Assembly (NCBI GenBank): GCA_000223255.2
Contig: AFUT01000007.1
Span: forward strand, 80,001-144,000
Reading direction: 5' to 3'
Length of the DNA stretch: 64,000 bases
Source of the DNA: Streptococcus infantis SK970
GTDB taxonomy: Bacteria > Bacillota > Bacilli > Lactobacillales > Streptococcaceae
Shown: positions 28,169 to 38,253 of the stretch, in pieces
Position numbering within the stretch: position 1 is the first letter of the stretch
Layout: each line of letters starts with the position of its first letter
Translations under genes and position numbers: made by a program
The notes under the pieces: model-generated
Database searches by the model: none
Told to the model about the DNA's origin: nothing
What the model saw: the letters and a program-made list of their open reading frames with translations, nothing else

Positions 28169-30376
28169 ATGATTGTATTGGAAGAGAAGGCTGTCCCTGA
28201 TCCGACTTTATTCGTCGAAAAGCGTGACGGCAGACGTGTCATTTTTGATGTAGACAAGATTGATAAAGCGCTTCATAAGGCTGCTGAAAAAGTTATGGAT
28301 GTAACCCCTTTGGTCGAAAAGCGACTTAGTACCCTCGTTGAACGTATCGTTGACGAGATTCATAGCCGTTTCCCTCAAGGTGTAAAAATCTATGAAATTC
28401 AAAATATTGTAGAACACGAATTGTTGGAAGCAAAAGAATACGCCTTGGCTGAGGAGTATATCACTTATCGAACACAAAGGGATTTTGAGCGCTCAAAAGC
28501 GACAGATATCAACTTTAGTATTCATAAACTTCTAAATAAAGATCAGGCAGTTGTCAATGAAAATGCCAATAAGGATAGTGATGTTTTTAATACCCAGCGT
28601 GATTTGACGGCAGGGATTGTTGGGAAGTCGATTGGACTTCAAATGCTTCCTAAACATGTGGCTAATGCCCATCAAAAAGGGGATATCCACTATCATGATT
28701 TGGACTACAGCCCCTATACCCCTATGACTAACTGCTGTTTGATTGATTTCAAGGGCATGTTGGAAAATGGGTTTAAGATTGGTAATGCTGAGGTAGAGAG
28801 TCCTAAATCTATCCAAACTGCGACAGCACAGATTTCACAAATCATCGCAAACGTTGCTTCTAGCCAGTACGGGGGTTGTTCAGCAGACCGTATTGATGAA
28901 GTCCTGGCTCCTTATGCAGAAAAAAATTACCAAAAGCACCTCAAGGATGCGGAGGAGTGGGTGCTGCCTGACAAGCGTGAAGAATATGCCTGGAAGAAAA
29001 CCCAAAAAGATATCTATGATGCTATGCAATCTCTTGAGTACGAGATTAATACCCTCTTTACATCCAACGGACAAACGCCATTTACCTCTCTTGGTTTCGG
29101 TCTAGGAACCAATCGTTTTGAACGTGAAATTCAAAAAGCAATCCTGAACATTCGTATCAAAGGGCTGGGTTCAGAACACCGTACAGCAATCTTCCCTAAA
29201 CTCATTTTTACCCTTAAAAGAGGTCTGAACTTGGAGGAAGGTTCGCCTAACTACGACATCAAGCAGTTGGCTCTTGAATGTGCAACTAAGCGCATGTATC
29301 CAGATGTCTTGTCTTACGATAAGATTATCGAGTTGACAGGTTCTTTCAAGGTACCGATGGGCTGTCGTTCTTTCCTTCAAGGATGGAAGGATGAAAATGG
29401 AGTAGAAGTCAATTCTGGTCGGATGAACTTAGGTGTAGTGACGGTCAATCTTCCTCGTATTGCTCTTGAATCCGAAGGAGATATGAACAAGTTCTGGGAA
29501 ATCTTCAATGAGCGTATGAATATCGCGGAAGATGCCTTGGTTTACCGTGTGGAAAGAACCAAGGAAGCCACTCCAGCCAATGCACCTATCCTCTATCAAT
29601 ACGGTGCATTCGGTCATCGTCTTGGAAAAGAAGAAAGTGTTGATCAACTCTTTAAGAATCGTCGTGCAACTATTTCTCTGGGCTATATTGGCTTGTACGA
29701 GGTAGCGACAGTCTTCTTTGGTAATAATTGGGAAAATAATCCAGAAGCCAAAGAGTTCACCCTTGATATTATTCGCGATATGAAACGTCGAGTAGAAGAA
29801 TGGTCTGACCAATATGGTTACCATTTCTCTATCTATTCAACGCCGTCTGAAAGTTTAACGGATCGTTTCTGTCGTTTAGATACAGAGAAATTTGGCTCTA
29901 TTCCAGATATTACAGATAAAGAGTACTACACAAATTCCTTCCATTATGATGTCCGTAAGAATCCAACACCGTTTGAAAAGTTGGACTTCGAGAAAGTTTA
30001 TCCAGAAGCAGGTGCATCAGGAGGCTTTATCCACTACTGTGAGTATCCTGTTCTCCAACAAAATCCAAAGGCCTTGGAAGCTGTTTGGGATTATGCTTAT
30101 GATCGTGTAGGTTATCTAGGGACTAATACTCCGATCGACCGCTGTTACAAGTGTGATTTTGAAGGAGATTTTGAACCAACTGAGAGAGGATTTGCTTGTC
30201 CTAACTGTGGTAATAATGATCCTAAAACAGTAGATGTTGTTAAACGAACTTGTGGTTATTTAGGGAATCCTCAAGCACGTCCGATGGTTAATGGTCGTCA
30301 CAAGGAAATTGCTGCGCGTGTCAAACACATGAACGGTTCTACTATCAAAACAGCAGGGCATGAAGTAAGAAATTAG
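28169..30376 (+). CDS. nrdD: Anaerobic ribonucleoside-triphosphate reductase
   Basis: Glycyl-radical enzyme that makes dNTPs from NTPs without oxygen. 735 residues from ATG 28169; an ATG six bases earlier is only one or two bases from the aaaaggg site, so the later start is better placed. An ATP-cone regulatory domain (about 8-100, EKRDGRRVIFDVDKIDKAL) precedes the ten-stranded catalytic barrel. The zinc motif CYKC with CPNC and the glycyl-radical loop RTCGYLGNPQARP are at the C-terminus. It is activated by NrdG, encoded four genes downstream. A candidate NrdR site lies in the promoter. Confidence 0.96.
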   Translation: MIVLEEKAVPDPTLFVEKRDGRRVIFDVDKIDKALHKAAEKVMDVTPLVEKRLSTLVERIVDEIHSRFPQGVKIYEIQNIVEHELLEAKEYALAEEYITYRTQRDFERSKATDINFSIHKLLNKDQAVVNENANKDSDVFNTQRDLTAGIVGKSIGLQMLPKHVANAHQKGDIHYHDLDYSPYTPMTNCCLIDFKGMLENGFKIGNAEVESPKSIQTATAQISQIIANVASSQYGGCSADRIDEVLAPYAEKNYQKHLKDAEEWVLPDKREEYAWKKTQKDIYDAMQSLEYEINTLFTSNGQTPFTSLGFGLGTNRFEREIQKAILNIRIKGLGSEHRTAIFPKLIFTLKRGLNLEEGSPNYDIKQLALECATKRMYPDVLSYDKIIELTGSFKVPMGCRSFLQGWKDENGVEVNSGRMNLGVVTVNLPRIALESEGDMNKFWEIFNERMNIAEDALVYRVERTKEATPANAPILYQYGAFGHRLGKEESVDQLFKNRRATISLGYIGLYEVATVFFGNNWENNPEAKEFTLDIIRDMKRRVEEWSDQYGYHFSIYSTPSESLTDRFCRLDTEKFGSIPDITDKEYYTNSFHYDVRKNPTPFEKLDFEKVYPEAGASGGFIHYCEYPVLQQNPKALEAVWDYAYDRVGYLGTNTPIDRCYKCDFEGDFEPTERGFACPNCGNNDPKTVDVVKRTCGYLGNPQARPMVNGRHKEIAARVKHMNGSTIKTAGHEVRN

Positions 30377-30387
30377 AAAGAGATAGC

Positions 30388-30528
30388 ATGGGAAAATATC
30401 AATTAGACGATAAGGGTAAGGCCTTGGTTCAACGATTCCACGAAAAGCATTCAAAGGGTGGAGTCAATAAAAAAGATCGAGTAGCCAGCCTTAGAGAACA
30501 ATTTTTGAATAAGAACAAGAAAAAGTGA
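30388..30528 (+). CDS. Small basic protein in the nrdD operon
   Basis: 46-residue protein MGKYQLDDKGKALVQRFHEK and onward, ending in lysines (NKNKKK). I recognise a similar small gene after nrdD in pneumococci; no function is known. It has an agatag/gaaagag type site before ATG 30388. A hairpin aagtgaga/tctcactt overlaps its stop codon and may reduce read-through into the later genes. It may bind nucleic acid given its charge, but that is only a guess. Confidence 0.75.
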   Translation: MGKYQLDDKGKALVQRFHEKHSKGGVNKKDRVASLREQFLNKNKKK

Positions 30529-30547
30529 GAGTCCCCTCTCACTTTTC
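30520..30547 (+). terminator. Hairpin at the end of the small nrd gene
   Basis: Stem aagtgaga/tctcactt around the TGA stop with a short T tract (tttt). It could be a weak terminator inside the operon. Confidence 0.65.
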
Positions 30548-30565
30548 TCATAGCGGGAGGAATAC

Positions 30566-31066
30566 ATGGAATTACGCAGACCAACATTAGCAGATAAAGA
30601 AACCATTCTAAACATGATGGCAGAGTTTGAAGAGACCCAATCGGCTCATAACGGTGGCTTTTGGGATACTGAGAACTTTGATTATGAGGAGTGGCTAGAA
30701 ATTAGCCATAATAAAGAAATGGGAATAGGATTGCTGGAAAATCGCGTTCCATCAATTCAGTTCGTATTGTTTGATAAATCAGGCCATGCTTTAGGCTTTT
30801 TGAATCTACGGCTGAGACTACATGAGGGCTTGCTGAATCATGCTGGTCATATTGGTTATTCCATCCGCCCGTCTGAAAGAGGCAAGGGTTACGCCAAAGA
30901 GTCCCTCCGACAAGGTCTACAAGTTGCTAAGGAAAAGAATATCAAACGAGCGCTTGTGACTTGTAGCACGGAAAATCCTGCCAGTCGAGCTGTTATTTTA
31001 GCTAACGGTGGTGTTTATGAGGATGTTCGAAACGGAACGGAGCGCTATTGGATAGACTTGGAGTAG
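30566..31066 (+). CDS. GNAT family N-acetyltransferase
   Basis: 166-residue acetyl-CoA-dependent acetyltransferase. The acetyl-CoA loop is SERGKGYAKESLRQGL (Q/RxxGxG/A), preceded by the strand GHIGYSIRPSERG. The C-terminal part (STENPASRAVILANGGVYED) is typical of RimJ/RimL-like members. It has a gggagg RBS and sits between the nrd genes, overlapping the RBS of nrdG. The substrate is unknown. It may simply share the transcript. Confidence 0.88.
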   Translation: MELRRPTLADKETILNMMAEFEETQSAHNGGFWDTENFDYEEWLEISHNKEMGIGLLENRVPSIQFVLFDKSGHALGFLNLRLRLHEGLLNHAGHIGYSIRPSERGKGYAKESLRQGLQVAKEKNIKRALVTCSTENPASRAVILANGGVYEDVRNGTERYWIDLE

Positions 31067-31071
31067 AAAGC

Positions 31072-31668
31072 ATGACATGGAATACACCAAAACCAGGCGA
31101 GTGGAAAAGTGAAGAACTCAGTCAAGGGCGTATCATTGACTATAAGGCTTTTAATTTTGTGGATGGAGAAGGGGTGCGCAACTCCCTTTACGTAGCAGGT
31201 TGTATGTTTCACTGTGAGGGCTGTTACAACGTAGCGACCTGGTCCTTTAATGCAGGCATACCTTATACCCCAGAGTTGGAAGAGCAAATCATAGCAGACC
31301 TAGCCCAACCCTATGTTCAAGGCTTGACTTTATTAGGAGGAGAACCCTTCCTAAATACAGGAATCCTCTTGCCTCTCGTGAAACGTATCCGGAAAGAATT
31401 GCCAGAAAAAGATATTTGGTCATGGACGGGATACACATGGGAAGAGATGATGTTGGAGACACCTGATAAGCTGGAGCTCTTGTCCATGATTGATATCTTG
31501 GTTGATGGACGGTATAATAAAAGCAAGCGTAATCTCATGCTTCAATTCCGAGGCTCGTCCAATCAACGAATTATTGATGTGCAAAAATCCCTCAAAAGTG
31601 GGCAAGTGGTGATTTGGGACAAGCTTAATGATGGGAAGCAAAGCTATGAACAGGTGAAGAGAGAATGA
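31072..31668 (+). CDS. nrdG: Anaerobic ribonucleotide reductase-activating protein
   Basis: Radical SAM enzyme that creates the glycyl radical on NrdD. 198 residues from ATG 31072 (MTWNTPKPGEWKSEELSQGR); the frame from 31048 adds eight residues from inside the acetyltransferase gene. The [4Fe-4S] motif CxxxCxxC is CMFHCEGC, and the SAM-binding GGEP is LLGGEPFLN. The RBS ggag overlaps the acetyltransferase stop. Its stop overlaps the start of the next gene (ATGA). Confidence 0.95.
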   Translation: MTWNTPKPGEWKSEELSQGRIIDYKAFNFVDGEGVRNSLYVAGCMFHCEGCYNVATWSFNAGIPYTPELEEQIIADLAQPYVQGLTLLGGEPFLNTGILLPLVKRIRKELPEKDIWSWTGYTWEEMMLETPDKLELLSMIDILVDGRYNKSKRNLMLQFRGSSNQRIIDVQKSLKSGQVVIWDKLNDGKQSYEQVKRE

Positions 31669-32287
31669 AGAAAAAGACTTAATAGAAAGACTAGTATCAG
31701 AAATAGAGTCTGGAAAAGTAAAAACGCTGGGTATTTACGGACATGGAGCTTCAGGGAAATCAACTTTTGCTCAGGAATTATATCAAGCCCTAGATTCTAC
31801 TACAGTAAATTTGCTAGAAACAGATCCCTATATCACCTCAGAACGTTACCTGGTAGTGCCAAAGCAAGCACCTGAACAAAAGGTGACAGCCTGTCTGCCA
31901 GTGGCGCATGAACTGGCAAGTTTGCAGAGAGACATCCTAGCCTTACAGGCGGGTATGGATGTCTTGACAATCGAAGAACCTTGGAAGGCTAGCGAGATCT
32001 TATCGGGAGTAAAACCAATTCTGATAGTCGAAGGGATGTCTGTGGGTTTTCTACCAAAGGAACTCTTTGACAAAACTGTTTGTTTCTACACGGATGAAGA
32101 GACAGAATTAAAGAGGCGTCTAGCTCGAGATACGACTGTGAGAAATAGCGATGCATCCTTTATATTGGCTAGTCAGCAAATGAGACGAGAACAGTATCTG
32201 CAATACTATAAAGAAACCGAGTCAAAAGCGGATATCTTGATAAATCAATCAAATGATAAATTTCAGATCAAAACGAATAATATATAG
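31665..32287 (+). CDS. P-loop uridine kinase-like protein (frameshifted)
   Basis: About 207 residues after repair. The Walker A loop GIYGHGASGKSTFAQELY is in the first 45 residues and the Walker B-like strand KPILIVEGM near the middle; the C-terminal LKRRLARDT is the mobile arginine segment. The fold matches uridine kinase/phosphoribulokinase proteins that phosphorylate nucleosides or vitamins. It begins at ATG 31665 overlapping the nrdG stop. As written, it stops after five codons; one A added at 31668-31675 gives MKEKDLIERLVSEIESGKVK. It ends the operon and may salvage nucleosides, but the substrate is unproven. Confidence 0.75.
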
Positions 32288-32385
32288 AAGAAAAATAAAA
32301 TTTACTCTTCATTTATGCTTTTTTGAGATAAGGAGCGATAAGAAAACAGTTTCATTCGAAAAATTAAAAAATCCTGTCAAATCCC

Positions 32386-32414
32386 TTGCAATCGCAGGGA
32401 CTTTGTGTTATTCT
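32386..32414 (+). promoter_or_regulatory. Promoter of the S10-spc ribosomal operon
   Basis: TTGCAA (32386-32391), 17 bases, TATTCT (32409-32414). It drives the long transcript that begins with the structured leader. Confidence 0.6.
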
Positions 32415-32422
32415 ATTATGGT

Positions 32423-32514
32423 GCTGTAAATTACAGCCTTAGCTTTGATGCAAGAGGTTGCGACACGCTCGGTTGCATTGCCACGCAACGCGCGTCGGTT
32501 TTCTTGTGGAGCTA
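32423..32514 (+). promoter_or_regulatory. Structured 5' leader of the S10 operon
   Basis: A small palindrome gctgtaa/ttacagc (32423-32437) is followed by a long multi-tier stem: tagct/agcta outside, then caaga/tcttg, cgacacgc/gcgcgtcg and gttgc/gcaac. It occupies most of the untranslated leader and may be the site of feedback control by a ribosomal protein. Confidence 0.6.
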
Positions 32515-32549
32515 GCCTATTATCTTAAATAGACGAAAAGGAGAAAAAG

Positions 32550-32857
32550 ATGGCAAACAAAAAATCCGTATCCGTTTGAAAGCTTACGAACACCGTACGC
32601 TTGACACAGCGGCTGCTAAAATCGTAGAATCAGCTACTCGTACAGGTGCAGAAGTTGCAGGCCCGATCCCGCTTCCAACTGAGCGTAGCCTCTACACAAT
32701 CATTCGTGCGACTCACAAATATAAAGATTCTCGCGAACAATTCGAAATGCGTACACACAAACGTTTGATCGACATCATCAACCCAACTCAAAAAACAGTT
32801 GACGCTTTGATGAAATTGGATCTTCCAAGTGGTGTAAACGTAGAAATCAAACTTTAA
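32550..32857 (+). CDS. rpsJ: 30S ribosomal protein S10 (frameshifted)
   Basis: 102 residues after repair, normal length. S10 sits in the head of the 30S subunit and also works in transcription antitermination (NusE). The first codons read MANKKSVSV because one A is missing in the run at 32558-32563; restoring it gives [20 protein letters not shown]. The gene must be functional in a living cell, so the break is almost certainly a sequence error. First gene of the S10 operon with aaaaggaga RBS. Confidence 0.96.
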
Positions 32858-32939
32858 TCTAAAGTTTGAAATCTTGAGCATAAAAAACGCTCGTTAAAAA
32901 CTTTTTGAATAAAAAATATAGAAAAGGAACTATTTTCTC

Positions 32940-33566
32940 ATGACAAAAGGAATCTTAGGGAAAAAAGTGGGAATGACTCAAATCTTCACTGAAGCTGGCG
33001 AATTGATCCCTGTAACAGTTATCGAAGCAACTCCAAACGTTGTTCTTCAAGTTAAAACTGTTGAAACAGATGGTTACAACGCTATCCAAGTTGGTTTCGA
33101 TGACAAACGCGAAGTATTGAGCAACAAACCTGCTAAAGGACATGTAGCAAAAGCTAACACGGCTCCTAAGCGCTTCATTCGTGAATTCAAAAACGTTGAA
33201 GGCTTGGAAGTTGGTGCTGAAATCACAGTTGAAACTTTCGCAGCTGGAGACATTGTTGATGTAACTGGTACATCTAAAGGTAAAGGTTTCCAAGGTGTTA
33301 TCAAACGCCACGGACAATCTCGTGGACCTATGGCTCACGGTTCTCGTTACCACCGTCGTCCAGGTTCTATGGGACCTGTTGCACCTAACCGCGTATTCAA
33401 AGGTAAAAACCTTGCAGGACGTATGGGTGGTGACCGTGTAACAATTCAAAACCTTGAAGTTGTACAAGTTGTTCCAGAAAAGAACGTTATCCTTATCAAA
33501 GGTAATGTACCAGGTGCTAAGAAATCTCTTATCACTATCAAGTCAGCAGTTAAAGCTGGTAAATAA
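32940..33566 (+). CDS. rplC: 50S ribosomal protein L3
   Basis: 208 residues, normal length, starting [21 protein letters not shown]3 binds 23S rRNA early in assembly and reaches toward the peptidyl transferase centre through its long loop ([20 protein letters not shown]). It lies 82 bases after rpsJ with its own aaaaggaac RBS and is followed closely by rplD. Confidence 0.98.
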   Translation: MTKGILGKKVGMTQIFTEAGELIPVTVIEATPNVVLQVKTVETDGYNAIQVGFDDKREVLSNKPAKGHVAKANTAPKRFIREFKNVEGLEVGAEITVETFAAGDIVDVTGTSKGKGFQGVIKRHGQSRGPMAHGSRYHRRPGSMGPVAPNRVFKGKNLAGRMGGDRVTIQNLEVVQVVPEKNVILIKGNVPGAKKSLITIKSAVKAGK

Positions 33567-33590
33567 TAAGGAAAGGGGAATACAGTCAAA

Positions 33591-34214
33591 ATGGCAAATG
33601 TAACATTATTCGACCAAACTGGTAAACAAGCGGGCGAAGTTGTTCTTAGCGATGCAATCTTTGGTATCGAACCAAACCAATCTGTTGTGTTTGATGTGAT
33701 CATCAGCCAACGCGCTAGCCTTCGTCAAGGAACTCACGCAGTTAAAAACCGCTCAGCTGTTTCAGGTGGCGGGCGCAAACCATGGCGTCAAAAAGGAACT
33801 GGACGTGCTCGTCAAGGTTCTATCCGCTCTCCACAATGGCGTGGTGGTGGAATCGTCTTCGGACCAACTCCACGTAGCTATGCGTACAAACTTCCTCAAA
33901 AAGTTCGTCGCCTTGCACTTAAATCTGTTTACTCAGAAAAAGTTGCTGAAAACAAATTTGTAGCCGTTGATTCTCTTGAATTTACAGCTCCAAAAACTGC
34001 TGAATTTGCAAAAGTTCTTGCAGCTTTGAGCATCGATTCTAAAGTCCTTGTTATTCTTGAAGAAGGAAATGAATTCGCAGCTCTTTCAGCTCGTAACCTT
34101 CCAAACGTGAAAGTTGCGACTGCTACAACTGCAAGTGTTCTTGACATCGCAAATAGTGACAAACTTCTTGTTACTCAAGCAGCTATCTCTAAAATCGAGG
34201 AGGTTCTTGCATAA
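33591..34214 (+). CDS. rplD: 50S ribosomal protein L4
   Basis: 207 residues, normal length. The long basic loop ([18 protein letters not shown]) lines the peptide exit tunnel, where changes can give macrolide resistance. L4 is a feedback regulator of the S10 operon in enterobacteria; it is not known to be in streptococci. Its last base overlaps the rplW start codon. Confidence 0.98.
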
Positions 34215-34509
34215 TGAATTTGTATGATGTTATCAAAAAACCTGTTATCACTGAAAGCTCAATGGCTCAACTTGAAGCAGGCAAATATGTATTTGAAGTT
34301 GACACTCGTGCACACAAACTTTTGATCAAGCAAGCTGTTGAAGCTGCTTTCGAAGGTGTTAAAGTTGCAAATGTTAACACAATCAACGTAAAACCTAAAG
34401 CTAAACGTGTTGGACGTTACACTGGTTTTACTAACAAAACTAAAAAGCTATCATCACTCTTACAGCTGATTCAAAAGCAATCGAGTTGTTTGCAGCTGAA
34501 GCTGAATAA
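34214..34509 (+). CDS. rplW: 50S ribosomal protein L23 (frameshifted)
   Basis: 98 residues after repair, normal length. L23 lies at the tunnel exit and docks trigger factor and SRP. The frame breaks after GFTNKTKK because one A is missing near 34440-34446; repair gives [20 protein letters not shown] and a stop at 34509. As written, the frame runs on to 34546 into the rplB gene. The start overlaps the rplD stop. Confidence 0.96.
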
Positions 34510-34526
34510 TCTAAGGAGGAAATATC

Positions 34527-35360
34527 GTGGGAATTCGTGTTTATAAACCAACAACAAACGGTCGCCGTAATATGACTTCTTTGGATTTCGCTGAAATCAC
34601 AACAAGCACACCAGAAAAAACGTTGCTTGTTGCTTTGAAGAACAAGGCTGGTCGTAACAACAACGGTCGCATCACTGTTCGTCACCAAGGTGGTGGACAC
34701 AAACGTTTCTACCGTTTGGTTGACTTCAAACGTAACAAAGATAACGTTGAAGCAGTTGTTAAAACTATCGAGTACGATCCAAACCGCTCAGCTAACATCG
34801 CTCTTGTACACTACACTGACGGTGTGAAAGCTTACATCATCGCTCCAAAAGGTCTTGAAGTAGGTCAACGTATCATTTCAGGTCCAGAAGCAGATATCAA
34901 GGTCGGAAACGCTCTTCCACTTGCTAACATCCCAGTTGGTACTTTGATTCACAACATCGAATTGAAACCAGGTCGTGGTGGAGAATTGGTACGTGCTGCT
35001 GGAGCTTCTGCTCAAGTATTGGGTCAAGAAGGTAAATACGTACTTGTTCGTCTTCAATCAGGTGAAGTTCGTATGATTCTTGGAACTTGCCGTGCTACAG
35101 TTGGTGTTGTCGGAAACGAACAACATGGACTTGTAAACCTTGGTAAAGCAGGACGTAGCCGTTGGAAAGGTATCCGCCCAACAGTTCGTGGTTCTGTAAT
35201 GAACCCTAACGATCACCCACACGGTGGTGGTGAAGGTAAAGCACCAGTTGGTCGTAAAGCGCCATCTACTCCATGGGGCAAACCTGCTCTTGGTCTTAAA
35301 ACTCGTAACAAAAAAGCGAAATCTGACAAACTTATCGTTCGTCGTCGCAACGAGAAATAA
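34527..35360 (+). CDS. rplB: 50S ribosomal protein L2
   Basis: 277 residues, normal length, starting with GTG ([20 protein letters not shown]). L2 joins the subunits and lies near the peptidyl transferase centre; the conserved histidine loop [11 protein letters not shown] is present. RBS aaggagg. Confidence 0.98.
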
Positions 35361-35462
35361 TTTAAAACTAGTCGCTTAAGAACTAGATAATCCGCCAGCT
35401 CGGTAGCGCTCGTTGAGAGCGCAAGCCGCTGTGGTACTATATTTAAAGGAGAAAATATTAAA
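35361..35462 (+). promoter_or_regulatory. Hairpin-rich spacer before rpsS
   Basis: 102 non-coding bases. The core hairpin gcgctc/gagcgc is nested in cagc/gctg and ccgcc/gtgg pairs, and an outer actag repeat flanks it on the left. An aaaggag RBS for rpsS follows. Confidence 0.6.
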
Positions 35463-35743
35463 ATGGGACGCAGTCTTAAAAAAGGACCTTTCGTCGATGA
35501 GCATTTGATGAAAAAAGTTGAAGCTCAAGCTAACGACGAAAAGAAAAAGTTATCAAAACTTGGTCACGTCGTTCAACGATCTTCCCAAGTTTCATTGGTT
35601 ACACTATCGCAGTTTATGATGGACGTAAACACGTACCTGTTTACATCCAAGAAGACATGGTAGGTCACAAGCTTGGTGAATTTGCACCAACTCGTACTTA
35701 CAAAGGTCACGCTGCAGACGACAAGAAAACACGTAGAAAATAA
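35463..35743 (+). CDS. rpsS: 30S ribosomal protein S19 (frameshifted)
   Basis: 93 residues after repair, normal length. S19 is in the 30S head and contacts tRNA through S13. One A is missing at 35540-35549, so the frame leaves the family after NDEKKK; restoring it gives [20 protein letters not shown] and a natural end KKTRRK at 35743. Confidence 0.96.
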
Positions 35744-35754
35744 GGAGAACATAA

Positions 35755-36099
35755 ATGGCAGAAATTACTTCAGCTAAAGCAATGGCTCGCACAGTACGTG
35801 TTTCACCTCGTAAATCACGTCTTGTTCTTGATAACATTCGTGGTAAAAGCGTAGCCGATGCAATCGCAATTTTGACATTCACTCCAAACAAAGCTGCTGA
35901 AATCATCTTGAAAGTTTTGAACTCAGCTGTAGCTAACGCTGAAAATAACTTTGGTTTGGATAAAGCTAACTTGGTAGTATCTGAAGCATTCGCAAACGAA
36001 GGACCAACTATGAAACGTTTCCGTCCACGTGCGAAAGGTTCAGCTTCACCAAACAACAAACGTACAGCTCACATCACTGTGGCTGTTGCAGAAAAATAA
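35755..36099 (+). CDS. rplV: 50S ribosomal protein L22
   Basis: 114 residues, normal length, starting [20 protein letters not shown]. Its beta-hairpin ([20 protein letters not shown]) extends into the exit tunnel beside L4 and is a known site of macrolide resistance changes. I see no insertion or deletion in the hairpin. Confidence 0.98.
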   Translation: MAEITSAKAMARTVRVSPRKSRLVLDNIRGKSVADAIAILTFTPNKAAEIILKVLNSAVANAENNFGLDKANLVVSEAFANEGPTMKRFRPRAKGSASPNNKRTAHITVAVAEK

Positions 36100-36111
36100 G
36101 GAGGTAAAATC

Positions 36112-36765
36112 GTGGGTCAAAAAGTACATCCAATTGGTATGCGTGTCGGCATCATCCGTGATTGGGATGCCAAATGGTATGCTGAAAAAGAATACGCGGA
36201 TTACCTTCATGAAGATCTTGCAATCCGTAAATTCGTTCAAAAAGAACTAGCTGACGCAGCAGTTTCAACTATTGAAATCGAACGCGCAGTAAACAAAGTT
36301 AACGTTTCACTTCACACTGCTAAGCCAGGTATGGTTATCGGTAAAGGTGGAGCTAACGTTGATGCACTCCGTGCTAAACTTAACAAATTGACTGGAAAAC
36401 AAGTACACATCAACATCATCGAAATCAAACAACCTGATTTGGATGCTCACCTTGTTGGTGAAGGTATTGCTCGTCAATTGGAGCAACGTGTTGCTTTCCG
36501 TCGTGCACAAAAACAAGCAATCCAACGTGCAATGCGTGCTGGAGCTAAAGGAATTAAAACTCAAGTATCAGGTCGTTTGAACGGTGCAGATATCGCCCGT
36601 GCTGAAGGATACTCTGAAGGGACTGTTCCACTTCACACACTTCGTGCAGATATCGATTACGCTTGGGAAGAAGCAGACACTACATACGGTAAACTTGGTG
36701 TTAAAGTATGGATCTACCGTGGTGAAGTTCTTCCAGCTCGTAAAAACACTAAAGGAGGTAAATAA
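36112..36765 (+). CDS. rpsC: 30S ribosomal protein S3
   Basis: 217 residues, normal length, GTG start. It has an N-terminal KH domain ([14 protein letters not shown], GxxG loop) and a C-terminal domain with the tRNA-path basic residues ([10 protein letters not shown]). It forms part of the mRNA entry helicase with S4 and S5. RBS aaggaggt. Confidence 0.98.
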
Positions 36766-36768
36766 CCA

Positions 36769-37182
36769 ATGTTAGTACCTAAACGTGTTAAACACCGTCG
36801 TGAATTCCGTGGTAAAATGCGCGGTGAAGCTAAAGGTGGGAAAGAAGTAGCATTCGGTGAATACGGTCTTCAAGCTACAACTAGCCACTGGATCACTAAC
36901 CGCCAAATCGAAGCTGCTCGTATCGCCATGACTCGTTACATGAAACGTGGTGGTAAAGTTTGGATTAAAATCTTCCCACACAAATCTTACACAGCTAAAG
37001 CTATCGGGGTTCGTATGGGATCTGGTAAAGGGGCACCTGAAGGTTGGGTAGCACCAGTTAAACGTGGTAAAGTAATGTTTGAAGTTGCTGGTGTATCTGA
37101 AGAAGTTGCTCGCGAAGCGCTTCGTCTTGCAAGCCACAAATTGCCAGTTAAATGTAAATTCGTAAAACGTGAAGCAGAATAA
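36769..37182 (+). CDS. rplP: 50S ribosomal protein L16
   Basis: 137 residues, normal length ([20 protein letters not shown]). L16 organises the A-site region of the 50S subunit. It starts three bases after the rpsC stop and uses the aaaggaggt inside the end of rpsC. Confidence 0.98.
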   Translation: MLVPKRVKHRREFRGKMRGEAKGGKEVAFGEYGLQATTSHWITNRQIEAARIAMTRYMKRGGKVWIKIFPHKSYTAKAIGVRMGSGKGAPEGWVAPVKRGKVMFEVAGVSEEVAREALRLASHKLPVKCKFVKREAE

Positions 37183-37191
37183 GGAGAAGGC

Positions 37192-37398
37192 ATGAAACTT
37201 AATGAAGTAAAAGAATTTGTTAAAGAACTTCGTGGTCTTTCTCAAGAAGAACTCGCGAAGCGCGAAAACGAATTGAAAAAAGAATTGTTCGAACTTCGTT
37301 TCCAAGCTGCTACTGGTCAATTAGAACAAACAGCTCGCTTGAAAGAAGTTAAAAAACAAATCGCTCGTATTAAAACAGTTCAATCTGAAGCGAAATAA
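37192..37398 (+). CDS. rpmC: 50S ribosomal protein L29
   Basis: 68 residues, normal length, a two-helix protein at the tunnel exit ([20 protein letters not shown]). It overlaps closely with rplP (ten-base gap) and has aaggag as RBS. Confidence 0.97.
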
Positions 37399-37422
37399 TA
37401 GACTAGGGAAGGAGAAATTTCA

Positions 37423-37683
37423 ATGGAACGCAATAATCGTAAAGTTCTTGTTGGACGTGTTGTATCTGACAAAATGGACAAGACAATCACAGTTGTAGTT
37501 GAAACAAAACGTAACCACCCAGTCTATGGTAAACGTATTAACTACTCTAAAAAATACAAAGCACATGATGAAAACAATGTTGCCAAAGAAGGCGATATCG
37601 TACGTATCATGGAAACTCGTCCGCTTTCAGCTACAAAACGTTTCCGTCTTGTAGAAGTCGTTGAAGAAGCGGTTATCATCTAA
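37423..37683 (+). CDS. rpsQ: 30S ribosomal protein S17
   Basis: 86 residues, normal length. OB-fold protein that binds 16S rRNA early ([20 protein letters not shown]). RBS gaaggaga. Confidence 0.98.
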
Positions 37684-37708
37684 TCAAACCTGAAAGGAGA
37701 AAACTGAA

Positions 37709-38077
37709 ATGATTCAAACAGAAACTCGTTTGAAAGTCGCAGACAACAGCGGTGCACGCGAAATCTTGACTATCAAAGTTCTTGGTGGTTCTAAACGTAA
37801 ATTTGCGAATATCGGTGATGTTATTGTGGCATCTGTAAAACAAGCTACTCCTGGTGGTGCGGTTAAAAAAGGTGACGTTGTTAAAGCAGTTATCGTTCGT
37901 ACTAAATCAGGTGCTCGTCGTGCTGATGGTTCATACATCAAATTTGACGAAAACGCAGCAGTTATCATCCGTGACGACAAAACTCCTCGCGGAACACGTA
38001 TCTTTGGCCCAGTTGCACGTGAATTGCGTGAAGGTGGCTTCATGAAGATCGTGTCACTTGCTCCAGAAGTACTTTAA
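37709..38077 (+). CDS. rplN: 50S ribosomal protein L14
   Basis: 122 residues, normal length ([20 protein letters not shown]). L14 is at the subunit interface and contacts RsfS and the 30S subunit. A 176-base structured spacer separates it from rplX. Confidence 0.98.
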   Translation: MIQTETRLKVADNSGAREILTIKVLGGSKRKFANIGDVIVASVKQATPGGAVKKGDVVKAVIVRTKSGARRADGSYIKFDENAAVIIRDDKTPRGTRIFGPVARELREGGFMKIVSLAPEVL

Positions 38078-38253
38078 TTGATTGCTCAAAGAAAATTAAA
38101 ACAAGTCTAGGAAGTAAGACGAAAGCATAACTTAAGTTAGGTGAGTTGAAACTGACGAAGAATTACTTTAATTTTTACAGAGCAAAAACAAACAAACACA
38201 GTCCCCTGGCCTAGCCAGGGTGCCCATTGGGCGTAAGAATAAAAGGAGAAAAA
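38078..38253 (+). promoter_or_regulatory. Long spacer with hairpins before rplX
   Basis: 176 non-coding bases in an otherwise packed operon. Two clear hairpins stand before the RBS: ccctggc/gccaggg (38204-38210, 38214-38220) and gccc/gggc (38222-38232). Neither has a T run, so termination is unlikely; processing or protein binding is possible. Confidence 0.6.

Noticed and set aside
36772..37320. 182-residue minus-strand ORF opposite rplP and rpmC
   Set aside because: Phe/Thr/Ser-rich shadow of highly biased ribosomal genes; no RBS and no recognisable fold. The same applies to 32955-33467 and 35604-36059.
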